Both the position numbers and the translations under genes were made by a program. This document shows, piece after piece, positions 1 to 8,435 of a DNA stretch of 64,000 nucleotides (positions are counted from its first letter, which is position 1; the number at the start of each line of letters is the position of its first letter). The notes under the pieces are model-generated. The model searched no databases, had not been told where the DNA came from, and saw nothing but the letters and a program-made list of their open reading frames with translations. Origin of the DNA: Sediminibacillus terrae (GTDB lineage Bacteria; Bacillota; Bacilli; Bacillales; Amphibacillaceae); NCBI RefSeq assembly GCF_009602435.1, contig NZ_VZDQ01000025.1, forward strand, positions 1 to 64,000, given 5' to 3'.

Positions 1-117
1 CTTCCCATCATTTTAAATGAGTAAGATCCCTCAGAGACGATGAGGTTGATAGGTCCGAGGTGGAAGCGTGGTGACACGTGCAGCTGACGGATACTAATCG
101 ATCGAGGACTTAACTTA
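1..117 (+). rRNA. rrl: 23S rRNA, 3' end (partial)
   Basis: The first bases carry the very conserved end of Bacillus 23S rRNA, including the GACACGTGCAGCTGACGGAT stretch and the closing CGAGGACTTAACTT. The gene begins before the window. The exact 3' end is estimated from Bacillus 23S. The spacer up to about 233 has no tRNA, so this is the usual 23S-5S arrangement. Confidence 0.95.
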
Positions 118-233
118 AAACAAAAAGCGTCGCGGACTTTGTCCGCAGAGCGAGATTCAAACGTGTGAAATTCGTTGATGTCTTCCTTCTTATCTAGTTT
201 TGAAGGTACACTTTTCTTAAAAGAATACCGATG

Positions 234-349
234 TCTGGTGGCAATAGCGGAGAGGCCACACCTGTTCCCATGCCGAACACAGCAGTTAAGCTCTCCAGCG
301 CCCATGGTAGTTGGGGCTTTGCCCCTGCGAGAGTAGGACGCCGCCAGGC
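234..349 (+). rRNA. rrf: 5S rRNA
   Basis: A 116-nt gene that matches Bacillus 5S rRNA along its length: TCTGGTGGCAATAGCGGAGA at the start, the loop GTTCCCATGCCGAACACAGC, and GAGAGTAGGACGCCGCCAGG at the end. The terminal TCTGGTGGC/GCCGCCAGGC helix closes. It follows the 23S gene by about 115 nt and precedes two tRNA genes, as in many Bacillaceae rrn operons. Confidence 0.95.
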
Positions 350-396
350 ATAAATACTTTTCTTATAAATAACGTTTATTATGTTATTTACAATGT

Positions 397-712
<316 letters not shown>

Positions 713-730
713 TTTTACTTCATACATATT

Positions 731-807
731 GGTCCGGTAGTTCAGTTGGTTAGAATGCCTGCCTGTCACGCAGGAGGTCGCGGGTTCGAGTCCCGTCCGG
801 ACCGCCA
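731..807 (+). tRNA. tRNA-Asp (GTC)
   Basis: A 77-nt cloverleaf: acceptor GGTCCGG pairs with CCGGACC, the anticodon loop CTGTCAC gives GTC, the T-loop is GGTTCGAGTCC and CCA is encoded. It ends the rrn-tRNA transcription unit, followed about 20 nt later by a terminator hairpin. Confidence 0.95.
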
Positions 808-828
808 CTTACATATCAAACAATGACA

Positions 829-859
829 AGCCTTAGGAAAAATTCCTAGGGCTTTATTT
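829..859 (+). terminator. Rho-independent terminator of the rrn-tRNA operon
   Basis: AGCCTTAGGA and TCCTAGGGCT form a 10-bp stem with a 5-nt A-rich loop, followed by TTATTTA. It sits right after tRNA-Asp and before the thiL promoter region. Confidence 0.8.
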
Positions 860-969
860 ATGTCCGTACGACACTAAAGGAGAATCTCTAAGCGTGACGC
901 CTCCTTTTCTTTTTCTTACCTGTTTTGCTATGATGGAAATAACATTATAAACTGAGTGAGGAATTGCGA

Positions 970-1953
970 ATGGATGAGTTCTCTTTTATTCGATCCATTG
1001 CCCCGAAAGTACATCGTCAATCCGGACTAATAAAGGGGATCGGCGATGATACAGCAGTGTTTCGACAACCATATCAGGATATTGTAACAGCAGTGGATAC
1101 CTTTGTAGAGGGCGTCCATTTCACCAGGAAAACAATGGCCCCTTATCATGTTGGTTATAGAGTGTTGGCGGCAAATATAAGCGATATTGCCGCAATGGGA
1201 GGTACGCCTGCCTTTTATATGATATCAATCGTTATCCCGGAAGGATGGAGCGAAGAAGACTTGGCATCCATCTATAAAGGAATGGATGATCTTGCTTCCC
1301 TGTATCATATCGATTTAATTGGCGGGGATACTGTCTCAGGTAAGGAGTTATCCATCTCTGTCACCATCATCGGGTATGTTGAACAGAATAAAGTACGGTA
1401 TAGGAGTCATGCAAGAGAGAAGGATATCGTTTTTGCCACGGGTACTTTGGGTGATGCGTCTGCTGGACTGGATCTGCTGACAAATGCGGACAGTGGTCGA
1501 GGTCTGCCTGAAGAGGCAAGAAACTATTTTATTCACAGACACCGGATGCCGTCTCCAAGGGTTTCATTTGCCAAAGCGTTGCATGCCGCCGAAAGAGTCG
1601 CTTTGAATGATATCAGTGACGGGATAGCCAATGAAGCTGCAGAAATTGCGGAAGCTTCCAATGTTTCCCTTCATTTATACGACGAGCAAATTCCTGTTCA
1701 TCAGAGCTTTAAAAGGTTCAAAAGGGAACAGCAGCGGAAGTGGAAGCTTTTTGGCGGCGAAGATTTTGAATTGCTCGGGACGATTCCAGAACGAGACTGG
1801 CCCATCGTTTTATCGGCAGCAAATAAGGCTATGATTCCTGTTGCGAAAATAGGCGTAGTAACCACCCCGTCTTCTGGGGCAGGCAATGTTGTATTGCACG
1901 AAGGAAATCGTCATACAATCCTGGACAAAGCAGGCTATACACATTTGAAATAG
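970..1953 (+). CDS. thiL: Thiamine-monophosphate kinase ThiL
   Basis: 327 aa, the normal ThiL length. ThiL phosphorylates thiamine monophosphate to the diphosphate cofactor with ATP. The protein has the PurM/AIR-synthase-like fold signatures: an N-terminal GDD nucleotide/Mg segment (KGIGDDTAV), the D-x-F-V-E-G-V-H-F motif near residue 45, and the C-terminal FGGEDFELLG motif near residue 260. I prefer ATG 970 over an upstream TTG (964) because GAGG at 958-961 is spaced 8 nt from it. First gene of the thiL-tsaE-tsaB-rimI-tsaD operon, the same order as in B. subtilis (ydiA onward). Confidence 0.95.
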   Translation: MDEFSFIRSIAPKVHRQSGLIKGIGDDTAVFRQPYQDIVTAVDTFVEGVHFTRKTMAPYHVGYRVLAANISDIAAMGGTPAFYMISIVIPEGWSEEDLASIYKGMDDLASLYHIDLIGGDTVSGKELSISVTIIGYVEQNKVRYRSHAREKDIVFATGTLGDASAGLDLLTNADSGRGLPEEARNYFIHRHRMPSPRVSFAKALHAAERVALNDISDGIANEAAEIAEASNVSLHLYDEQIPVHQSFKRFKREQQRKWKLFGGEDFELLGTIPERDWPIVLSAANKAMIPVAKIGVVTTPSSGAGNVVLHEGNRHTILDKAGYTHLK

Positions 1954-1965
1954 GTGAGAATAGAG

Positions 1966-2421
1966 ATGGAAGAGTTAACGATAACGACACAGACAGAAGC
2001 AGAAACAAGAAAAGTAGGAGAGAGACTTGCACTTTTACTGAAGCCCAATGATGTCTTGACACTTGAAGGGGATCTGGGAGCAGGAAAAACAACCTTCACT
2101 AAAGGGCTGGGTGCAGGTCTGGGAGTGCGTAGAACGATAAACAGTCCTACTTTTACCATCGTCAAAGAATACACAGGTGAACTCCCGTTATACCACATGG
2201 ACGTGTATCGATTGGAAGACAGCGATGAAGACATCGGTTTTGATGAATACTTTCATGGCGGAGGGGTCACGGTGATCGAATGGGCTCACTATATTGCCGA
2301 TTTTTTGCCGGACCACCGCCTGGATATTGACATTCGATTGAATGAACAACAGGAACGGGAGATTACATTTTACCCGAGAGGACATCATTTTGAATCCATT
2401 TGTAAGGAGCTAGCTCGATGA
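1966..2421 (+). CDS. tsaE: tRNA t6A biosynthesis ATPase TsaE
   Basis: 151 aa. TsaE is the small P-loop ATPase that works with TsaB-TsaD in forming threonylcarbamoyladenosine at position 37 of ANN-decoding tRNAs. The Walker A GDLGAGKTTF lies near residue 40, followed by the family motifs SPTFTIVKEY and YHMDVYRL and the IEWAHY segment. The stop of thiL overlaps the Shine-Dalgarno AGGTGAG, so translation is probably coupled. ATG 1966 is chosen over GTG 1954, which would place the start inside that site. Confidence 0.95.
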   Translation: MEELTITTQTEAETRKVGERLALLLKPNDVLTLEGDLGAGKTTFTKGLGAGLGVRRTINSPTFTIVKEYTGELPLYHMDVYRLEDSDEDIGFDEYFHGGGVTVIEWAHYIADFLPDHRLDIDIRLNEQQEREITFYPRGHHFESICKELAR

Positions 2422-3113
2422 ATATACTTGCGATAGATACCTCCAATCAAGTATTGGGGATTGCTATTCTTAAGGATGGTTCGCTGGCCGGAGAATATAC
2501 AACCAATGCTAAGAAAAATCACTCCGTCCGCCTCATGCCGGCGATAGACCAACTGATGAAGGAAACAGAGATGACACCGGAGCAGCTCGACCGGATAGTC
2601 GTGGCTAAAGGACCTGGCTCCTATACCGGTGTGAGGATTGGTTTGACCACTGCCAAAACAATGGGATGGGCACTGAATATTCCGGTGACAGGAGTGTCGA
2701 GTTTAAAAGCACTCGCATTGCAGGCACAGCTGACGGACGCGTCGATCTGTCCGTTTTTCGATGCGCGTAGAGGGCTCGTTTACACCGGACTCTACAAAAA
2801 CAAAGACGGCGCCCTTTCATTAGAAGAAAATGAAGTGAACATTCCATTTGCCGAGTGGTTGGAAAAATTGGCGCAACGCGGGGAACATGTCGTGTTTTTA
2901 AGTCCGGACATCGAATTGCACCGACAGGTTATCACCGATTATATGAAGGATTTGGCCATCATTCCGGAGCTCGTCAGCCACTATCCGCGGGCTGGATATC
3001 TGGCTGAAGCCGGGGCGCTGGAAGAATCGGGGCCGGTCCATGCTTTGACGCCAGAATACCTAAGGCTTGTAGAAGCCGAGGCCAAATGGCTGGAACAACA
3101 GGGGAAGAACTAA
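2418..3113 (+). CDS. tsaB: tRNA t6A biosynthesis protein TsaB
   Basis: 231 aa ASKHA-fold protein; TsaB is the non-catalytic partner that dimerises with TsaD and recruits TsaE. It begins MNILAIDTSN and has the conserved VAKGPGSYTGVRIGL segment near residues 60-75. Its ATG overlaps the tsaE stop (ATGA), which signals translational coupling. C-terminal region is the usual variable Kae1-like lobe; nothing is missing. Confidence 0.95.
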   Translation: MNILAIDTSNQVLGIAILKDGSLAGEYTTNAKKNHSVRLMPAIDQLMKETEMTPEQLDRIVVAKGPGSYTGVRIGLTTAKTMGWALNIPVTGVSSLKALALQAQLTDASICPFFDARRGLVYTGLYKNKDGALSLEENEVNIPFAEWLEKLAQRGEHVVFLSPDIELHRQVITDYMKDLAIIPELVSHYPRAGYLAEAGALEESGPVHALTPEYLRLVEAEAKWLEQQGKN

Positions 3114-3114
3114 T

Positions 3115-3561
3115 ATGTCAGATACAATCATCAGGCAAATGAGGGTAGAGGATATCGACCAAGTCATGCAGGTGGAAGCTGTCAGCTTCGGAACCCCGTG
3201 GACCAAGGACATTTTTGTGAATGAATTGAAAGAAAATCCATATGCTGTTTATTTCGTCGTCGAAAAAGACGGCACGGTCATTGGTTACTGCGGCTTATGG
3301 GTGATCATCGATGAAGCACAAATCACCAATATCGCGATTCTTCCGGAGCATAGAGGGAAAAAATACGGCCAGGCATTATTCCACTTTGTTATCAATCAGG
3401 CAGTAGCCTTAGGGGCAAAGCAGCTTTCCCTGGAAGTGAGGGTATCCAATCTGCCTGCTCAGAACATGTACAAAAAATTCGGGCTCGTTCCGGGCGGAAT
3501 CAGGAAAAACTATTACACAGACAATTATGAAGATGCATTAGTAATGTGGGTGAAATTATGA
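3115..3561 (+). CDS. rimI: Ribosomal-protein S18 alanine N-acetyltransferase RimI
   Basis: 148 aa GNAT acetyltransferase. Acetyl-CoA binding motif A is seen as [14 protein letters not shown] around residues 76-90, followed by [13 protein letters not shown], the B-motif typical of RimI. Located between tsaB and tsaD, as is usual in Firmicutes. The ATG follows the tsaB stop by one base. Confidence 0.92.
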   Translation: MSDTIIRQMRVEDIDQVMQVEAVSFGTPWTKDIFVNELKENPYAVYFVVEKDGTVIGYCGLWVIIDEAQITNIAILPEHRGKKYGQALFHFVINQAVALGAKQLSLEVRVSNLPAQNMYKKFGLVPGGIRKNYYTDNYEDALVMWVKL

Positions 3562-4598
3562 CAAAGAACGATGTATATATATTAGGAATAGAAACCAGCT
3601 GTGATGAGACAGCCGCAGCCATCGTCAAAAATGGAACGGAAATTGTCTCGAATGTGGTTGCTTCCCAAATCGAGAGCCACAAACGGTTTGGCGGGGTGGT
3701 GCCGGAAGTGGCGTCCAGGCATCATGTCGAGCAAATCACCATGGTATTGGAGGAAACGTTTCAACAAGCTGATATGACTGCGGAGGAAATGGATGCCATC
3801 ACCGTGACGGAAGGACCTGGATTGGTCGGCGCACTGCTGGTAGGTGTCAACACGGCCAAGGCGCTTGCTTTCGCCAAGCATAAACCGTTGATCGGCGTCC
3901 ACCATATTGCCGGCCATATTTATGCCAACCGCCTTATCAAGGAATTTCAGTTCCCGCTATTGGCGCTCGTCGTTTCCGGAGGCCATACTGAATTGATTGT
4001 CATGCATGAGCATGGTTCATTTGAAGTGATCGGCGAAACGCGTGATGATGCAGCGGGTGAAGCCTATGATAAGGTTGCCAGGACATTGAATCTGCCTTAT
4101 CCCGGTGGTCCGCAAATGGATCGACTAGCTGCAACAGGAGAAGCAAATATTGCTTTCCCAAGGGCATGGCTGGAAGAAGGCTCGTATGATTTCAGTTTCA
4201 GCGGGCTGAAATCTTCGGTCATCAATACTCTGCACAATGCGGCACAGCGCAAGGAAACGTTAAAAGATGAAGATGTAGCAGCGAGTTTCCAGGCGAGCGT
4301 TGTCGAGGTATTGGCGGAAAAAACGTATCGGGCGGCACAGCAGTACGATGTGAAGCAAGTCATAGTGGCAGGCGGAGTAGCTGCCAACAAAGGATTGCGG
4401 ACAGCGCTGGATAATAAGTTCGACGATGCTAAACAGGAACTATTGATACCTCCTCTGGACTTGTGTACAGATAATGCGGCGATGATCGCTGCTGCAGGCA
4501 CAATCGCTTATCAGCAAGGACATCGTGCAGGCTGGGACTTGAATGCCAATCCATCGCTGGATTTGGAACGATACGGCAAAAGAGGATTAAAGCGATAA
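3558..4598 (+). CDS. tsaD: tRNA threonylcarbamoyladenosine transferase TsaD
   Basis: 346 aa. TsaD (formerly Gcp/YgjD) transfers the threonylcarbamoyl group from TC-AMP to A37 of tRNA. Signature residues are present: GIETSCDET at the N-terminus, the metal-binding HHIAGHIYA (H-x-x-x-H) near residue 115, VSGGHTEL and the nucleotide-binding [12 protein letters not shown]-like segment ([12 protein letters not shown]) near 275. ATG 3558 overlaps the rimI TGA as ATGA, so I prefer it to GTG 3546. Last gene of the operon, followed by a terminator. Confidence 0.96.
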   Translation: MTKNDVYILGIETSCDETAAAIVKNGTEIVSNVVASQIESHKRFGGVVPEVASRHHVEQITMVLEETFQQADMTAEEMDAITVTEGPGLVGALLVGVNTAKALAFAKHKPLIGVHHIAGHIYANRLIKEFQFPLLALVVSGGHTELIVMHEHGSFEVIGETRDDAAGEAYDKVARTLNLPYPGGPQMDRLAATGEANIAFPRAWLEEGSYDFSFSGLKSSVINTLHNAAQRKETLKDEDVAASFQASVVEVLAEKTYRAAQQYDVKQVIVAGGVAANKGLRTALDNKFDDAKQELLIPPLDLCTDNAAMIAAAGTIAYQQGHRAGWDLNANPSLDLERYGKRGLKR

Positions 4599-4614
4599 AT
4601 TTAAAGGCAAAGAA

Positions 4615-4663
4615 AAAATCTGTCCCCTGGGTGTGGGCAAAACTCAGCAGGACAGATTTTTTT
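4615..4663 (+). terminator. Terminator after tsaD
   Basis: AAATCTGTCC and GGACAGATTT form a stem around a 25-nt loop and are followed by a run of T. It ends the thiL-tsaD operon just before the DnaA-box cluster. Confidence 0.75.
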
Positions 4664-4679
4664 GCTGCAAAAAAACCAC

Positions 4680-4853
4680 TTATCAACAGGATAGCTTTCA
4701 ATATGTGGAGAAAATCAACCGAGCTTTGGGAGAGTAAGCGTGGATATGTTGACAGCTTTTGTGGATAAATGGATGCTTATTTGTGGATAATGGGGATAAA
4801 ATGGTGGAAAACTTATTAGACCGGTTTTGGCATGTGTGTAAGTTTGTGCATAA
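4680..4853. promoter_or_regulatory. DnaA-box cluster between tsaD and the ABC-F gene
   Basis: Perfect DnaA boxes (TTATNCACA) occur on the minus strand at 4760-4768, 4782-4790 (both TTATCCACA) and 4845-4853 (TTATGCACA). Near matches with one mismatch are at 4680-4688 (TTATCAACA, plus strand), 4704-4712 and 4791-4799 (minus). The 4600-5045 gap holds no credible gene. In B. subtilis, as I recall, one of the few stable DnaA-binding clusters away from oriC lies in the equivalent gcp-ydiF gap, so this is probably a conserved DnaA titration/regulatory site. Confidence 0.75.
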
Positions 4854-5044
4854 CTCACTATTTTGATTGGAATGAACCTGCCAATCGTTATAGCGATGGA
4901 AAGGTTAGGAACACGCAACAAACCACAGGATAAAAGAAGTCTATTTAAGGGACACAAAAAAGAAAAAAACGAACGGATTTGATGTATGCACCAAACCGGT
5001 TCGTTTTTTACTTTTATGGCCAGGGTTTTGTCCCGGCCACTTCG

Positions 5045-6973
5045 TCACTCTTCATGAAGCTCTTCCCATTCTTCCATCAGGTTTTCCAATTGCAAATCCT
5101 GCTGTTCTTTTTCTTCCGTCAGCTTCAACGCCTTTTCGTGATCCTGATAGATATCTGGGTCGCATAACAACGCATCGATTTCTTCCACTCGTTTTTCCAC
5201 TGATTCGATTTCCTGTTCGATTTCCTGGATGCGGCGTTCTTTCTTCCGTTTTTCTTTTTTTAATTCTTTTTCCTGTTCAAAAGTCGTCTTAGCCGCAGCT
5301 GCCGACTGCTCTGGAGTACGGTCTTGTTCGTTCAGCTGTTGTAATTCATATTCCTCTTGTTTTTTATCGAGGTAATAATCATAATCTCCTAAATAAATCG
5401 TACTGCCGGCAGGCTGCATTTCGATAACCTGTGTCGCCAGTCTATTGATAAAGTAACGGTCGTGGGAAACGAACACTATCGTGCCGGGGAAGTCGATCAA
5501 TGCTGATTCCAGTACTTCTTTGCTGTCCAAATCAAGATGGTTGGTCGGTTCGTCGAGGATCAGCAGGTTGGCTTTTTCCATCATCAGCTTGGCAAGCGCC
5601 AGTCTGGCTTTTTCGCCACCGCTCAAGCTCGTTACATTTTTCAGCACGTCGTCTCCGGAAAACAGAAAGTTCCCGAGAACAGTACGGATGTCTTTTTCAT
5701 TGGTCATCGGATACTCGTCCCAAAGCTCGTTTAATACCGTTTTGTTGGAATGCAGCCGGGTTTGTTCCTGATCGTAGTAGCCGATTTGTACATTGGTTCC
5801 GAGCTGGATGTTCCCCTTGGCTTGCTTCAAGTCGCCGACAATCGTTTTCAACAACGTGGTTTTGCCGACGCCATTCGGTCCGACCAAGGCGATGCTATCA
5901 CCTCGGGAAACATCGAAGCTTAGGTTGGAAAAAATAGGTTTATCGCTATCCTCGTACCGAAAGGCAAGGTCCTGCACTTTCAATACGTCATTACCGCTGC
6001 GGCGGTTGATATCGAATGTGAATTTTGCCGAGGATTCATCTCCCTGCGGCTTATCCAGGCGCTCCATTTTATCCAGCTGTTTACGGCGGCTTTGTGCCCG
6101 CTTTGTCGTAGAAGCACGGACGATATTTTTCTGGACAAACTCTTCCATTCTTTTAATCTCAGCCTGCTGTTTTTCAAATTGTTTTACATCCCGTTCGTAA
6201 TTGGCTGCTTTCTGTTCCAGGTACTTGCTGTAATTCCCATGGTACTTTGTAGAATGGTTCCGGGATATTTCATAGACAGTTTCGACCGTTTTATCCAAGA
6301 AATAGCGATCATGGGAAACAATCACGACGGCACCGCTGTAATTGTTCAAATAGCCTTCCAGCCAGGAAAGGGTTTCGATATCAAGATGGTTGGTGGGCTC
6401 GTCCAAAACCAGGATGTCCGGCTTGGATAGGAGCAGCTTGCCCAGTGCCAAGCGGGTCTTCTGGCCGCCGCTCAATTCTGCTATCGATGTATCCCAATCC
6501 TGTTCATAGAAATGAAGGCCATTCAAGACGGCCTTGATGTCTGCTTCATACTGATAACCGCCCTCCATTTTGAAGGCTTGTTGTTTGGCGTCATAAGCGG
6601 CCAGCAATTTTTGATAGGCGTCCTGATTCTCCAGCACATCCGGGTCACCCATCTGTAATTCCATTTCCCGCAGTTCTTGTTCCGTATCGACAAAATGCTG
6701 AAATACGCCCAGCATTTCCTGCCAAATCGTCTGATTTGATTCGAGACCGGTGTTTTGGGCGAGATAGCCAAGTGTCGTCTCTTTCGGCTTGTGGATTTCC
6801 CCCTCGTCAAAGGGCAGGATTCCCGCGATGATTTTCAACAGCGTCGATTTTCCTGCTCCGTTCCTTCCGACGACAGCAATCCGGTCATTGGTCTGCACTT
6901 CTAATTTTATATTGGATAAGATAAGCTCGGCGCCATATCTTTTTGTGATGTCATTGACTTGCATCAAAATCAT
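5045..6973 (-). CDS. ydiF: ABC-F family ATP-binding protein (YdiF-like)
   Basis: 642 aa with two ABC ATPase domains and no membrane segments, so an ABC-F protein acting on the ribosome, not a transporter. Domain 1 has Walker A GRNGAGKST and signature LSGGQKTRLALG; domain 2 has GPNGVGKTT and LSGGEKARLAL; both have Walker B LVLDEPTNHLD / LILDEPTNHLD. A charged interdomain linker (P-site tRNA interaction motif region) lies around residues 245-310 and the C-terminal 100 residues form a coiled coil (KEKRKKERR..EIEQEIES). ATG 6973 is chosen because GAGGTG lies just upstream; the GTG 6982 overlaps that site. Confidence 0.93.
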   Translation of the reverse strand: MILMQVNDITKRYGAELILSNIKLEVQTNDRIAVVGRNGAGKSTLLKIIAGILPFDEGEIHKPKETTLGYLAQNTGLESNQTIWQEMLGVFQHFVDTEQELREMELQMGDPDVLENQDAYQKLLAAYDAKQQAFKMEGGYQYEADIKAVLNGLHFYEQDWDTSIAELSGGQKTRLALGKLLLSKPDILVLDEPTNHLDIETLSWLEGYLNNYSGAVVIVSHDRYFLDKTVETVYEISRNHSTKYHGNYSKYLEQKAANYERDVKQFEKQQAEIKRMEEFVQKNIVRASTTKRAQSRRKQLDKMERLDKPQGDESSAKFTFDINRRSGNDVLKVQDLAFRYEDSDKPIFSNLSFDVSRGDSIALVGPNGVGKTTLLKTIVGDLKQAKGNIQLGTNVQIGYYDQEQTRLHSNKTVLNELWDEYPMTNEKDIRTVLGNFLFSGDDVLKNVTSLSGGEKARLALAKLMMEKANLLILDEPTNHLDLDSKEVLESALIDFPGTIVFVSHDRYFINRLATQVIEMQPAGSTIYLGDYDYYLDKKQEEYELQQLNEQDRTPEQSAAAAKTTFEQEKELKKEKRKKERRIQEIEQEIESVEKRVEEIDALLCDPDIYQDHEKALKLTEEKEQQDLQLENLMEEWEELHEE

Positions 6974-7714
6974 TTTGTTCACCTCAATGCTTTAAGTGTA
7001 TCTTAATCCTCTTTGCGGTGGCAAGCGTCACAGCAATGCTTCCGGTGATTATTTTGCTTCATGCGTTCCCCCGATTTCGATATAGTGATAAGTATGGAAA
7101 AGAATGTGAATAAAATCACGACTTATTGCTGAATTTTTGATAAACTAAAGAAGTTAAACAAAATAAGAAAAGTACTTGTATAAAGGAAAACCTTTTCCGC
7201 AATATTCACCATCATGCCAGCCATCTTGTTGGCAGAATCAACGGAATCATCCACCATCTCTTGGTTGGTGTTTAACGCTGCGGAAATACACTACGCTTTC
7301 CGCGGGCGGCTGGTGAGCCTCCTCGAGCTACGCTCTGTGGGGTCTCCCCTAGGCCTTTCCTCCCGCAGGAGTCTCCGTGTATTTCCTTCGCTGGGAATCT
7401 GCTTACTTTGTTAAAAGAAGCAACTGATTAGCTTATAGACCCATAGTTGCAAAAGAACCAAAAAAGTTTAATCAAGACACTTCGCAAAGGCACTCGGTGA
7501 TAAGCGAAATATGCTGCCGATAGGTCTAGTCGGCACTCTGTTTAAGCAGACTTTAGAAAACTGCCTAATCAAAAAAGATAACGGTTACGAAATGATATTA
7601 TGTACAGGAGCTTGATAGCTGGTCATCGATTATCCGAAAAAGGCATCGATAAACCTGGACCACCGCACGATTGAGCGGACACAGGACAGAAGGGCAACTG
7701 TAAGGAGGATATGT
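6974..7714. other. 741-nt gene-free gap upstream of rex
   Basis: No credible coding frame. It holds a weak Rex-like dyad (TGTGAATAAAATCACGA at 7105-7121), an interspersed repeat element (7274-7396) and, further right, a small hairpin GCCGA/TCGGC near 7520-7540. The last 100 nt carry the rex leader with GGAGG at the start codon. In B. subtilis moaC lies here; no trace of it is visible. Confidence 0.5.
7274..7396. repeat. Interspersed palindromic repeat element of Bacillaceae type
   Basis: About 120 nt of higher GC, with inverted ends: CGCTGCGGAAATACAC on the left and GTGTATTTCCTTCGCTGG on the right. Inside are CTTTCCGCGGGCGGCTGGTG and CCTAGGCCTTTCCTCCCGCA. I recognise this as a repeat family commonly found between genes in halophilic/alkaliphilic Bacillaceae. 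It has no coding potential and may fold into a long cruciform RNA. Confidence 0.6.
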
Positions 7715-8365
7715 ATGAACAACGAGCAAAATAAAATACCACAAGCAACGGCAAAGCGCCTGCCACTATATTACCGATTTATCAATAACCTGCATCATCA
7801 GGGAAAGCTGCGCGTTTCATCCAAGGAATTGAGCGACGCGGTCAAAGTAGATTCTGCCACCATCCGCCGGGATTTTTCTTATTTCGGTGCATTGGGAAAA
7901 AAAGGGTATGGCTACAATGTCGAATACCTGCTCAGTTTTTTCCGGAAAACCCTTGATCAGGACGAAGTGACCAAGGTCGCACTCATCGGAGTCGGGAATC
8001 TTGGAACAGCTTTTCTTCATTATAATTTTATGAAAAACAACAATACGAAAATCGAAATGGCCTTCGATGCCGACCCGAACAAAGTAGGATCCGATATTGG
8101 CGGTGTCCCTGTGTATCATGTAGATGATTTGGAAGATCATTTAATAAATACGGCTGTCGCCATACTGACGGTACCTTCCACAGAAGCACAGGGAATTACC
8201 GAGCGACTGGTCGATGCCGGTGTCTCCGGCATCCTTAATTTCACACCCGCACGGATCACCGTTCCCGATCATATTCGGGTGCATCACATCGATTTATCCG
8301 TCGAGCTTCAGTCGCTGGTTTACTTTCTCAAGCATTACCCTCTGGAAGAAGAAGCGGGAGACTAA
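7715..8365 (+). CDS. rex: Redox-sensing transcriptional repressor Rex
   Basis: 216 aa, full length. N-terminal winged helix (residues 10-80, with [20 protein letters not shown] and [13 protein letters not shown]) and a C-terminal Rossmann domain with [12 protein letters not shown] near residue 90 that binds NADH/NAD+. Rex represses fermentation and anaerobic respiration genes until NADH rises. Start ATG 7715 follows AAGGAGGATATGT. Adjacent to the ABC-F gene and upstream of ydiK-ydiL-groE, as in B. subtilis. Two small hairpins (8372-8395 and 8398-8418) follow the stop. Confidence 0.96.
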   Translation: MNNEQNKIPQATAKRLPLYYRFINNLHHQGKLRVSSKELSDAVKVDSATIRRDFSYFGALGKKGYGYNVEYLLSFFRKTLDQDEVTKVALIGVGNLGTAFLHYNFMKNNNTKIEMAFDADPNKVGSDIGGVPVYHVDDLEDHLINTAVAILTVPSTEAQGITERLVDAGVSGILNFTPARITVPDHIRVHHIDLSVELQSLVYFLKHYPLEEEAGD

Positions 8366-8435
8366 CCCTGCATACCCTCTCGCTGAAGAGGGTATAGGTT
8401 TACGATTTACCGTAAACTCATAGGGGGGTGGACGT

